Of a stretch of 20,162 nucleotides of DNA, positions 7,536 through 15,467 are shown one piece after another. The first letter of the stretch is position 1. Every line of letters begins with the position of its first letter. The notes below the pieces were generated by a model. That model made no database searches and was not told the origin of the DNA. It saw nothing but the letters and a program-made list of their open reading frames with translations. The translations under genes were made by a program, and so were the position numbers. Source of the DNA: an uncultured Planctomycetales bacterium (GTDB taxonomy: Bacteria; Planctomycetota; Planctomycetia; Pirellulales; Thermoguttaceae); contig CALARR010000301.1 in assembly GCA_937889015.1 (NCBI GenBank), positions 1-20,162 of the forward strand. Reading direction: 5' to 3'.

Positions 7536-7652
7536 AACGACTTTCCGATCTGACGCTTGTACTCCTCACGCTCCGCGTGAGGTTTTGCCTCACGCGGAGC
7601 GTGAGAAGTACGGAGACTATTCTTCGGCCGGGCCCAAGAACGACTTTCGATC
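7536..7652. repeat. Nested palindrome flanked by short direct repeats
   Basis: The core at 7559-7611 is a 24-bp inverted repeat (23 of 24 pairs) around a TTTTG loop. Each arm is itself a palindrome: CCTCACGC-TCC-GCGTGAGG in the left arm and CCTCACGC-GGA-GCGTGAG in the right. The DNA or RNA can therefore fold as one long hairpin or two tandem short ones. Imperfect direct repeats AACGACTTTCCGATC (7536-7550) and AACGACTTTCGATC (7639-7652) bracket it. It fills most of the 179-bp gap between the SDR and the first FAD gene. An open frame runs through it from 7027 but is not coding. Confidence 0.8.
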
Positions 7653-7671
7653 CGCTTCTGAAAGGCACGCG

Positions 7672-9663
7672 ATGACACTCTCTGCCCAGCGGTTGGTAGC
7701 TACTGTCGGACTGATTCTCGGTGTGGTGTGTTCCTACGCTGCGGGCGCAGAGAAGGAGGTCTGGCTGGAGGGGGAGGCCTTCGGCGCGCTGGGCGGCTGG
7801 GTGATCGATCAGCAGTCGATGGCCCAGATGGGCTCGGCGTATGTCATGGCCCACGGCATGGGCGTTCCCGTGCCTGACGCCGAGACCACGTGCACGATCC
7901 CCGAAAGCGGCACGTGGACCGTATGGGTGCGGACGCGCGATTGGACCGCGGCGTGGAAGCGGGGCAAGCCGGCAGGCGTGTTCCAGGTCAAGATCAACGG
8001 CCAGGCGTTGCCCGAGGTGTTGGGCACCAACGGCAGTGCGTGGGGTTGGCAGAAGGCGGGCGCGGTCGAACTGCAGCGCGGCGAGGCGAAGGTTGCCTTG
8101 CACGACTTGAGCGGTTTCAACGGACGTTGCGACGCGATCTACCTGACCTTGGATCCGCAGGCCCGGCCCGAGAACGACGCGCAGCGCCTGGCCGCGTTCC
8201 GCCGCAAGATCAGCAAGACGGTGTGCCAGGACGATCCGGTGCTGTACGACCTGGCGATTGCCGGCGGCGGGATGTCGGGGATCTGCACGGCGATTGCCGC
8301 GGCGCGCACCGGTTCAAAGGTGGTGTTGATCCAGGACCGGTCGGTGCTGGGCGGGAACAACAGTTCCGAGGTCCGCGTCAGCCTGGGCGGCGGGGTCCAT
8401 CAGCCGCCTTATCCGCAGTTGGGCAATGTGGTGGTGGAGGTGGGGCCGGTGTTTGGCAGCGGCGGGACCTATCCGGCGGAAATGTACGAGGATGCGCGCA
8501 AGGAAAACGCTTTCCGTCTGCGTTCCTGCAGCCGCTGCAAGCTGGTGATGAACGAGCGGGTGTTCGCCGTGGAGAAGGACCCGGCCGACGCGAAGAAGAT
8601 CACAGCCTTCGTCGCGCACAATCTGCGCAAGGGAACGGAGACCCGCTATCGCGCAAAGCTGTTTGCCGATTGTACGGGGGACGCGGTGATTGCGCGGATG
8701 ATGGGGGCGGAGGTGATGTACGGCCGGGAACCGCGGTCGAAGTTCAACGAATCGTTGGCGCCGGAGCAGAGCGACAACCTGGTGATGGGGCTTTCGGTGC
8801 TGTGGTATTCCAAGAAAGCAGAGCAGCCGACGACCTTCCCGAACGTCGACTGGGGCCTGGAATTCAACGAGCAGAACGCGTATTACATCCGCAAGGCCGA
8901 CTGGGAGTGGGAGACGGGCCAGAACCGCCACCAGGCCGAGGAAACGGAGTACATCCGCGACTACGGCATGATGGCCATCTATGCCAACTGGTCGTATTTG
9001 AAGAACCGCTCGCCGCGCAAGGCCGAGTGGGCCTGCGACACGCTGGCCTGGGTTTCGGCTCTCGGCGGCAAACGCGAAAGCTACCGCGTGGTGGGCGACC
9101 ACGTTCTGACACAAAACGACGTGGAGAACCACGTGCCCTACGCGGATGCCACGGGCGCGATCACCTGGAGCTTGGACCTGCACCTTCCGGACCCGGAAAA
9201 CGCGGCGAAGTTCCCGGAGCCGTTCCGTTCGTGCGCCTATCACCGGGGGATCATCAAGCCCTACGCGATGCCCTATCGCTGCCTGTACGCGCGGGACGTG
9301 AAGAACCTGTTCCTGGGCGGGCGGCACATCAGCACGTCGCACGTGGCCTTTTCGAGCGTGCGCGTGATGCGCACGCTGGGGGTGCTGGGCGAAGTGATCG
9401 GCATGGCGGCGACGATCTGCGCGAAGGAGAACTGCGGCCCGCGCGACATCTACGAAACACACTTCGACAAGCTGCAGGCCATGATGACCAAAGGCGTGCC
9501 GCCGGGGTCCTATCATGGCGGTGGTTGCGACGCTTCGGAGTGGTATCACTTCCGCGAGCATGACGGGGAGGATATCCGGGCCCACGTGTCGGACAGCAAG
9601 AAGATGGGCGATCCGCGTTGGAAGGAGAGAATCGAAGCCTTGAAGGTGCAACACAAGCAGTGA
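7672..9663 (+). CDS. Secreted FAD-dependent oxidoreductase with N-terminal carbohydrate-binding-like domain
   Basis: Predicted 663-residue protein. A signal peptide (MTLSAQRLVATVGLILGVVC, ending near AAGA) without twin arginines precedes a beta-rich region at about residues 28-170 (WLEGEAF, WTVWVRTRDW, FQVKING), which looks like a galactose-binding or CBM-type domain. The FAD fold begins at YDLAIAGGGMSG (GGGMSG at 198-203) and continues with LGGNNSSEVRVSLGG. This matches the FAD_oxidored family (PF12831) expanded in Planctomycetota and related phyla. The ATG at 7672 has AAAGG just upstream; the longer frame from 7027 crosses the SDR gene and the palindrome and is rejected. The next gene is a paralog. 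Substrate is unknown; oxidation of a poly- or oligosaccharide is likely from the binding domain and context. Confidence 0.88.
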   Translation: MTLSAQRLVATVGLILGVVCSYAAGAEKEVWLEGEAFGALGGWVIDQQSMAQMGSAYVMAHGMGVPVPDAETTCTIPESGTWTVWVRTRDWTAAWKRGKPAGVFQVKINGQALPEVLGTNGSAWGWQKAGAVELQRGEAKVALHDLSGFNGRCDAIYLTLDPQARPENDAQRLAAFRRKISKTVCQDDPVLYDLAIAGGGMSGICTAIAAARTGSKVVLIQDRSVLGGNNSSEVRVSLGGGVHQPPYPQLGNVVVEVGPVFGSGGTYPAEMYEDARKENAFRLRSCSRCKLVMNERVFAVEKDPADAKKITAFVAHNLRKGTETRYRAKLFADCTGDAVIARMMGAEVMYGREPRSKFNESLAPEQSDNLVMGLSVLWYSKKAEQPTTFPNVDWGLEFNEQNAYYIRKADWEWETGQNRHQAEETEYIRDYGMMAIYANWSYLKNRSPRKAEWACDTLAWVSALGGKRESYRVVGDHVLTQNDVENHVPYADATGAITWSLDLHLPDPENAAKFPEPFRSCAYHRGIIKPYAMPYRCLYARDVKNLFLGGRHISTSHVAFSSVRVMRTLGVLGEVIGMAATICAKENCGPRDIYETHFDKLQAMMTKGVPPGSYHGGGCDASEWYHFREHDGEDIRAHVSDSKKMGDPRWKERIEALKVQHKQ

Positions 9664-9705
9664 GGTCGGCGATGCAGCTCAGCGTGTGTCCGCAAGCTCG
9701 TTCGA

Positions 9706-9820
9706 TCTTCCTCTGGGAGAGAGCCCGGGGGAGGACGGTTTCAATGGAAAGGGCCGGGACTTCCTCGATTCGCAGGTCCCCTCACCCCCGGCCCCTCTCC
9801 CGCTTTGCGGGCGAGGGGAG
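9706..9820. repeat. GC-rich dispersed repeat, one full and one partial inverted copy
   Basis: CCCTCACCCCCGGCCCCTCT begins at 9778. Its 3' half forms a hairpin, with a 12-bp arm at 9792-9803 pairing with 9807-9818 (one mismatch, TTT loop). This CCCTCACCCC...GGCGAGGGG word is a familiar intergenic repeat of many bacteria (from memory). An inverted, degenerate half-copy, CTCTGGGAGAGAGCCCGGGG, lies at about 9710-9729. In the frame of the next gene the repeat would be read as SPHPRPLSRFAGEG, a typical spurious translation of this element. Confidence 0.65.
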
Positions 9821-11396
9821 CTCACGACGCGGTCTCAGACGCTCAGCACGAAGGCGGGGTTTGTGGCGCGCAGTCGTGGGCCTGTTGGCCTGGGGAGCGA
9901 TTGCCGGGTTGGGCACAGCGCCGGGCCTGGCCCAAACCGGACCGGACGGGCCGAGCCTGGCTACGCCGGGGCCGGCGTCGCTGGCGGATACCTGGAACGT
10001 TCTGGCGCTGCCCGTGCCGACGCGCGCCGTGGACGAGGAGATCCGGACCGACGTGTGCGTGGTGGGCGGAGGCAGCGGCGGCCTGGGTGCGGCGCTCGCC
10101 GCGGGCCGGGCCGGCGTCGAAGTGCTGTTGATCGATCGGCAGCGGCGGTTGGGGGGCACCGGTACGAATGCGTTTGTCTGCAACTGGGAGCCGGGGCCCG
10201 GCTGCTCGATCGCCGCAGAGATGTACCGCCGCATGAAGGCCTTGGGCGGGGCCGGCGTGGCGCATGGCACCTACGTGGACGACAGCGTGCCGTACGAGGT
10301 GTCGCTGGTCCGGGCCCTGCCGGAAGACCGGAAGCGGACGCGCGTGCCGTACAGCGTGCCCTATCGACCCGAGGTCTTCGACAAGGTGGCACGCGAGATG
10401 CTGGCCGAGACCGGCCGCGTCACGGTTCTGGACCAGACCACGTTCCTGCGCGCCATGCCGAATGCCGATCGGACGCGAGTGGAATCGCTGTTGGTGCAGC
10501 GGACCGACGGGCGCTTGGCGCGGGTCCGCGCCAAGGTGGTGATCGACGCGACCGGCGACATCTGGGTGGCGCGGTCGCTAGGCTGCGCGACGATGCTGGG
10601 CGCGGAGCCCAAGTCGCGATTCAACGAGCCGGCCGCCCCCGAGGAGGCCGGGCCACAACTCAACGCGATCACGCGCTGCTACTTGATCCGGGCGAGCAAC
10701 GATCCCAAGCGCGAACCGCCACCCGAAGTGCAGGTGCGCGTGCCCAAAAGCGCTTTCGTGCGCGGCTGGCAGGACGACCTGCTGTGCATCAACGGAATGG
10801 GGATGATGCCGGGCAAAAACCTGATCGACCTGGGTTACGACGAGTGCCTGCGCCGGTCCGAGGGCCTGGTGCGCGCTCATTGGCACGCGCTGCAGGAGGC
10901 GCGCTTCCCCGGTTATGAGCTGGCGGAGATCGCGCCCATGCTGGGCATTCGCGAAGGCTATCGGCTGGAAGCCAGGTATATCCTCACGCAGCATGATCTC
11001 TTGGCCGGATTGCCCAACCAGGAGCATGACGACCTCATCGCGGTCGCGGACCATCCGTGCGACATCCACGGGGCCGGCGGCGGACTGCGCCAGGTGGACA
11101 CGGCCTACGGCGTGCCCTACCGCTGCCTGATTCCGGCCGGCGCGTGGCAGAATCTGCTGGTCGCCTGCCGCGGGGCGGGCTTCAGCAAGATCGCCGCCTC
11201 CAGCGTGCGCCTGCAAAGGACCATGATTCAACTGGGACATGCGGCGGGCACGGCCGCGGCCATGGCTGTACAGACCGACGCGCCGGTCGACGGCATCGAT
11301 GTGCCGGCCCTGGTGCGGCAACTCGACGCGCGGTCGCGCTATCCGCTCGAACGATCGTTTGTCCAGAGGCGGGCCGCGACCGGCGGCCAACCATGA
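9744..11396 (+). CDS. Second secreted FAD-dependent oxidoreductase (paralog of the preceding gene)
   Basis: Predicted 550 residues from the ATG at 9744. The FAD fold starts at DVCVVGGGSGGLGAALAAGR (GGGSGG near 108-113), followed by a GGTGTN motif, VVIDATGDIWVARSLG, and a C-terminal GVPYRCLIPAG...LLVACRGAGFS segment parallel to MPYRCLYARD...LFLGGRHIS of the preceding gene. It lacks that gene's binding domain. Two starts compete. ATG 9744 has GGGGGAGG 9 bases upstream and gives an unusually long leader with a Tat-like RRRGLW before the hydrophobic run, but most of that leader is the dispersed repeat at 9778-9820. TTG 9861 has AAGGCGGGG upstream and gives a compact Sec-like leader starting MWRAVVGLLAWG. 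Either way export is expected, with cleavage near PGLAQ. The oxidoreductase call is firm; the start is not. Confidence 0.85.
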   Translation: MERAGTSSIRRSPHPRPLSRFAGEGSSRRGLRRSARRRGLWRAVVGLLAWGAIAGLGTAPGLAQTGPDGPSLATPGPASLADTWNVLALPVPTRAVDEEIRTDVCVVGGGSGGLGAALAAGRAGVEVLLIDRQRRLGGTGTNAFVCNWEPGPGCSIAAEMYRRMKALGGAGVAHGTYVDDSVPYEVSLVRALPEDRKRTRVPYSVPYRPEVFDKVAREMLAETGRVTVLDQTTFLRAMPNADRTRVESLLVQRTDGRLARVRAKVVIDATGDIWVARSLGCATMLGAEPKSRFNEPAAPEEAGPQLNAITRCYLIRASNDPKREPPPEVQVRVPKSAFVRGWQDDLLCINGMGMMPGKNLIDLGYDECLRRSEGLVRAHWHALQEARFPGYELAEIAPMLGIREGYRLEARYILTQHDLLAGLPNQEHDDLIAVADHPCDIHGAGGGLRQVDTAYGVPYRCLIPAGAWQNLLVACRGAGFSKIAASSVRLQRTMIQLGHAAGTAAAMAVQTDAPVDGIDVPALVRQLDARSRYPLERSFVQRRAATGGQP

Positions 11397-11456
11397 AGAC
11401 ATGGCCCGGTGTGGCCCAGCTTGCTTACCCTAGACACAATACCCGAGGGTCACTCA

Positions 11457-14400
11457 ATGAGGAATCGCTGCCCCGTAAGAACTCCGGCACCATCCCGGTC
11501 GGCATGGCGAGTGGCCCGCGCGGTCGCGTTGCCAGTCCAGCTTGTGGCGTTAGTGCTGCCCTGTGCAGGGGCGGAGGACGCTGCGTCGGAACGCTTGCCG
11601 TGGCAGACGACGATGTCCAGCGGCGTGTCGTTCAGGACGGCGGATGCCGATTTGCAGAACGTGTTTGACGCGGCCGAGAAGAAGTTGGCCGGGAACATCG
11701 TTCCGTTGAGCCCTGGCATCCAGGTTCTCACCGAAGGTGGCGGCTATCCTCCCGGCGCATGGCTGGAGAGCCAGCCGATGGGCGGCGAAATGTACGCCAA
11801 GCGCGATCCCCAGATCGCCCTGAACAACCAGATGGTGTTCCTGCTGGCCCAGCGTGCGGACGGACGGATGCCGGCGAAGCTCATTCCCGCCGAGGGAGCG
11901 GCTGCGGCGAAGTGGCTTTTCGCAAGGTTGCGCGATGTGCCGGAGGCGGTGCGCTCGATGCCCGAATACGCCATGGTGGCCCACTACGCGGTCCTGCAGG
12001 GCTACTGTTTCCCGCACCCCGCCTGGAAGACCTATTTTTGGACGGGCAAGAACCGCGATTACCTGCAGCGCTTGTACCGGGCGTTGGAGGCCCACGACGC
12101 CTATCTGTGGCGAACGCGCGATTCCAACGGCGACGGAGTGCTGGAGACGTGGTGCGTCTGGGACACGGGGGAAGACAAGGGTTCGCGTCTGCTGACGCGC
12201 GGTGCGCCCTCGATGTGGCCCTTCGACCAGCCACCCTTGGCGCCCGGCATGCCTGATCCGCAGGACCCGGAGAGCGTCAAACGCTTTTGGATCGAGCGCG
12301 GGCTGAAGAAGCTTCCGCCACCCAAGTTGGCGGAAGTGCGCGTGCCGCTGGCCTCGATGGACGTGATGGGCTACAGCTACGACGGCCGCACGACGCTGGC
12401 GAAGATTGCCCGGGAATTGGGCAACGGGCGCGAGGACTATTGGCGGCGGGAGGCGGAAGAGGTCCGCCGTCGAATCATCAAGTCGCTGTGGGTTCCGGCC
12501 AGGCAGGCCTGCTTTGACCGGGACCGCGAGGGGCACATCTTGCCGGAGCTGATCCACAACAACCTGCGCGTCATGCAGCACGGCGCGTACACCCAGGAGA
12601 TGGCCGATCAGTTCATCCGGCAGCATCTTCTCAATCCGGCCGAGTTCTGGACTCCCATCCCGCTGCCGTCGATCGCCGCCAACGAGTCGCTGTATGCCAA
12701 CGAGCCGGGGAACAGTTGGAGCGGACAGCCGCAAGGGCTGACCTATCAGCGTGCGATCCGCGCCCTGGAGAACTACGGTCACTATGCGGAGCTTTCGCTG
12801 CTTGGAACGAAGTACCTGGAGGTGCTTGCCCGGAACGGCTGCGTCTTTGCCCAGCAGATGGACGCCTTCACGGGCGAGCCTTCGGGCCTCGCAGCCGACG
12901 GCTATGGCCCGACGATGCTTGCGGCGCTGGAATACATGGCCCACCTGCATGGCGTGAACCTGGTCCTGGATGAGGACGCGGTGTGGTGGTCGAGCCTGCG
13001 TCCGACGGGCCATGCTTTTCGCTACACGCAGCGCTGGGGCGAGCAGACATTCACGTTGATCGGCCAGGCAGACCGGATGCGCGGCGAGGTGAATGGACGG
13101 GAGGTATTTTCCTGCAGCGGCGGCGTGCGGATTGTGACGGACCTCGAAGGCAAGCTGCGCGAAGTGGTGGGAATTCATCCGGAACCGCAATCCATCGTTG
13201 TCTGTGCCGAGGGCGCTCGCTGGGAACTGACTGTGGCGCCGAACCAGGTGTTTGGCTGGCAGGGCGGACAACCGAGGCTACTGGGCGCCACACCCTTCGA
13301 TTTTCCCTTTGGTTCGTGTTCGCGAGAGGAACGCAGCAGTCTGCGCAAGGGCCCGTGCCATATCCTGCTCCGCTCGTCCTGGCAGGCGGTGAACATCGGC
13401 GACATTGGTCACACGCCGGGCGTGCTTCGCCTGTTGGAACGGCACTTCCCGGAAGCCAAAGTCACGCTTTGGCCGGCGGACTCGGATGCGAAGGTCCACG
13501 AGATGCTTGCCGCGGCGTTTCCGAAGGTAGCGATCGTGCGCGGATCGCTGAGTGCCGACGGCAAGCCATCCACGCGCGCCCTGGCGACGGCCCTGGCCGA
13601 AGCCGACTTCCTGCTGCACGGATCGGGACCGAGTGTCGTGGCGCGACGCGATGTGGCAGGCTGGTGGCGGCTCACCGGCAAACCCTACGGCATCTATGGA
13701 GTAACGATCGATCCGATCAGCGCGCTGGAGGGCGTCACGACCGAGGGAGACACGATCGCCAACTTGACGACCGCGGTCGGCCGGCTGCCCTGCGACCATC
13801 TGGCCCCCGATCTGCGCGCGATCTTGGAGCGTGCACGATTTGTCTTCTGCCGGGATACGCTTTCGCTGCGTTACCTGCGATCCCAGCACCTTGCCGGGCC
13901 GCACGTGGACTTCGCGCCCGACGGCGCTTTTGGCATGGAACTGCGGAACGATCGCCTTGCCGAACTGTATCTCCGCGAGCATGATCTGACGGCAGGCAAG
14001 TTCATCTGCGTGATCCCTCGGCTGCGCTACACGCCGTATCACTTGATCCGCCGGCAGACGCCCACGCAGCGCGACAAGGACCGGGCGGCGATCAGCGCGC
14101 GGCACGCGGAAGAGGATCTGGGTAAGTTACGCGAGATGATCGTCCGCTGGGTGCGCGAGACGGGGGGCAAGGTCCTGGTGTGCCCCGAGATGACCTATCA
14201 GATCGACACCGGGCGTGAGTTCCTGGTCGATCGGCTGCCGGCCGACGTGAAGCCGCACGTCGTGCTGCGCGATCGCTTCTGGCTGCCCGACGAAGCCTGT
14301 TCCGTTTACGCCCAAGCGGAGGCGGTCGTTTCCCTCGACAACCATTCGCCCATCTTCGCGCTGGCCATGGGCACGCCGGCGATGTATGTGCGCCAGCCGA

Positions 14401-14726
14401 CCGACACCATCAAAGGGCAGATGTGGAACGACGTGGGCGTTGGCGACTGGTTTCGCGAGATCGGCCAGGTGAGCGGACAATCGCTCTGCGAGGACCTGCT
14501 GGCGATCCATCGCAATCCGGAGGCCGCGAGGGCGCGGGCGAGGAAGATCATGGAAGGGGTGCGTAGGACGCAGGCGGCCACGATGGGGGTGGTCAAAGCG
14601 GAAGTCACTGCGCCCAGGCCGTCTGCGGCGCTCGATTCGGTGCTTCGCAGCGATATGTCGCATGTGTTGCCAGCCGTGCGCGCCGTGCCCACATCCGAGC
14701 CAGCAAGAACTGTTCGCGGGACATGA
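11457..14726 (+). CDS. Secreted fusion: GH63-like (alpha/alpha)6 glycosidase plus polysaccharide pyruvyl-transferase-like domain
   Basis: Predicted 1089 residues. A long signal-like leader (hydrophobic ALPVQLVALVLPCAGA, ending near residue 38) suggests export. Residues ~50-560 resemble the GH63/GH37-type (alpha/alpha)6 barrel (MGH1-like). Visible parts are DSNGDGVLETWCVWDTGED with a likely acid D240, GNSWSGQPQGLTYQRAIRAL, and AQQMDAFTGEPSG at 465-477. In the last, the residue expected to be the catalytic Glu (E in FxEQxDPxTG) appears to be Q466. Residues ~635-1040 match the polysaccharide pyruvyl transferase family (PF04230): NIGDIGHTPGVLRLLERHFP at 646, LLHGSGPSV, FCRDTLSLRYL, APDGAF, ISARHAEEDL and VSLDNHSPIFALAMGTPAMY. 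The ATG at 11457 follows GAGGG with 7-base spacing. A single open frame spans both parts, with no internal start that looks better. Domain calls come from motif reading; activities are unproven. Confidence 0.8.
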   Translation: MRNRCPVRTPAPSRSAWRVARAVALPVQLVALVLPCAGAEDAASERLPWQTTMSSGVSFRTADADLQNVFDAAEKKLAGNIVPLSPGIQVLTEGGGYPPGAWLESQPMGGEMYAKRDPQIALNNQMVFLLAQRADGRMPAKLIPAEGAAAAKWLFARLRDVPEAVRSMPEYAMVAHYAVLQGYCFPHPAWKTYFWTGKNRDYLQRLYRALEAHDAYLWRTRDSNGDGVLETWCVWDTGEDKGSRLLTRGAPSMWPFDQPPLAPGMPDPQDPESVKRFWIERGLKKLPPPKLAEVRVPLASMDVMGYSYDGRTTLAKIARELGNGREDYWRREAEEVRRRIIKSLWVPARQACFDRDREGHILPELIHNNLRVMQHGAYTQEMADQFIRQHLLNPAEFWTPIPLPSIAANESLYANEPGNSWSGQPQGLTYQRAIRALENYGHYAELSLLGTKYLEVLARNGCVFAQQMDAFTGEPSGLAADGYGPTMLAALEYMAHLHGVNLVLDEDAVWWSSLRPTGHAFRYTQRWGEQTFTLIGQADRMRGEVNGREVFSCSGGVRIVTDLEGKLREVVGIHPEPQSIVVCAEGARWELTVAPNQVFGWQGGQPRLLGATPFDFPFGSCSREERSSLRKGPCHILLRSSWQAVNIGDIGHTPGVLRLLERHFPEAKVTLWPADSDAKVHEMLAAAFPKVAIVRGSLSADGKPSTRALATALAEADFLLHGSGPSVVARRDVAGWWRLTGKPYGIYGVTIDPISALEGVTTEGDTIANLTTAVGRLPCDHLAPDLRAILERARFVFCRDTLSLRYLRSQHLAGPHVDFAPDGAFGMELRNDRLAELYLREHDLTAGKFICVIPRLRYTPYHLIRRQTPTQRDKDRAAISARHAEEDLGKLREMIVRWVRETGGKVLVCPEMTYQIDTGREFLVDRLPADVKPHVVLRDRFWLPDEACSVYAQAEAVVSLDNHSPIFALAMGTPAMYVRQPTDTIKGQMWNDVGVGDWFREIGQVSGQSLCEDLLAIHRNPEAARARARKIMEGVRRTQAATMGVVKAEVTAPRPSAALDSVLRSDMSHVLPAVRAVPTSEPARTVRGT

Positions 14727-14754
14727 ACCGTCACCCATACAGCAACAAGGATCG

Positions 14755-15441
14755 ATGAAGATGTACACGAAAGAATACGTGGCGCAGCGGCTGGATCACG
14801 CCGTGTTGAAGCCGACCCAGACCGTGCGCGACCTGGCGGAGAACGCCCAGATGTGCGCGGCGCGCGGAGTGGGCAACCTGTGCGTGCGGCCCAGCGACGT
14901 GGCCGACGCAGTGCGGCTGCTGGCCGGCAGCCGGACGACGGTTTCCTGCGTGGTTGGTTTTCCGCACGGCAGCCACCGTTGGGAGGTCAAGGCCTTGGAG
15001 GCCCAACTGGCCATCGCCGACGGGGCCAAGGAACTGGACATGGTGATGAACATCAACCGTTTTCTGTCCGGCGAGAGCCAAGCCGTGCGCGACGACATCG
15101 CGGCCGTGGTTGCCGTGGCGCGGCCGCACAAGGTGTTGGTCAAGGTGATCCTGGAGACCTGCTACCTGAGCCTGGAGCAGGTGGCCGACGCTTGCCGGTT
15201 GGCCGAGGCGGCGGGAGCGCAGTTCGTGAAGACTTCGACCGGCTTCGGCACGGCCGGGGCCACGCCGGAGGCGATCGACGTGATGTTGCGGACGGTCGGG
15301 GCGCGGCTGGGCGTGAAGGCCTCGGGCGGAGTGCGCACCTGGGACACGGCCGTGGCCTATCTGCGCCAGGGCTGCTCGCGTCTGGGCGTGGCCTCGGCGG
15401 CCGCGATCCTGGACGGAGCTGAAGCGGCCGGCGCGTATTGA
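14755..15441 (+). CDS. deoC: Deoxyribose-phosphate aldolase family protein (DeoC-type)
   Basis: Predicted 228-residue class I aldolase with a TIM barrel. Classical DeoC splits 2-deoxyribose-5-phosphate into acetaldehyde and glyceraldehyde-3-phosphate in the cytoplasm. The opening LDHAVLKP, D95 (KELDMVMN), the Schiff-base K159 (FVKTSTGF) and the second Lys K188 (VKASGGVRTW) are all present. The phosphate-binding end reads SRLGVASA where E. coli has RFGASS, so the first of the two phosphate-contacting serines is Ala213 and the second is Ser214. The start at 14755 follows AAGGA closely; the ATG at 14761 has better spacing and would remove two residues. A longer frame from 14662 overlaps the preceding gene and is rejected. 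Companions (dehydrogenase, SDR, kinase) suggest it cleaves the end product of this pathway, perhaps not deoxyribose-5-phosphate itself. Confidence 0.92.
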   Translation: MKMYTKEYVAQRLDHAVLKPTQTVRDLAENAQMCAARGVGNLCVRPSDVADAVRLLAGSRTTVSCVVGFPHGSHRWEVKALEAQLAIADGAKELDMVMNINRFLSGESQAVRDDIAAVVAVARPHKVLVKVILETCYLSLEQVADACRLAEAAGAQFVKTSTGFGTAGATPEAIDVMLRTVGARLGVKASGGVRTWDTAVAYLRQGCSRLGVASAAAILDGAEAAGAY

Positions 15442-15467
15442 CTTTCCACACCCCAGGACCAGCCACC

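Noticed and set aside
7559..7611. Intrinsic terminator after the first SDR
   Set aside because: The stem is long, but no T-run follows and the downstream genes lie on the same strand; better described as a nested palindromic repeat.
7027..7671. Upstream extension of the first FAD gene
   Set aside because: It would overlap the SDR in another frame and translate the palindromic repeat; the ATG at 7672 has a ribosome-binding site and a signal peptide.
11550..13271. 573-codon minus-strand frame antisense to the fusion gene
   Set aside because: Shadow of the GH63-like coding sequence in high-GC DNA; no domain or ribosome-binding site.
14662..14754. Upstream extension of the DeoC-type gene
   Set aside because: It overlaps the 3' end of the fusion gene and adds a Cys/Pro/Gln-rich stretch absent from DeoC.
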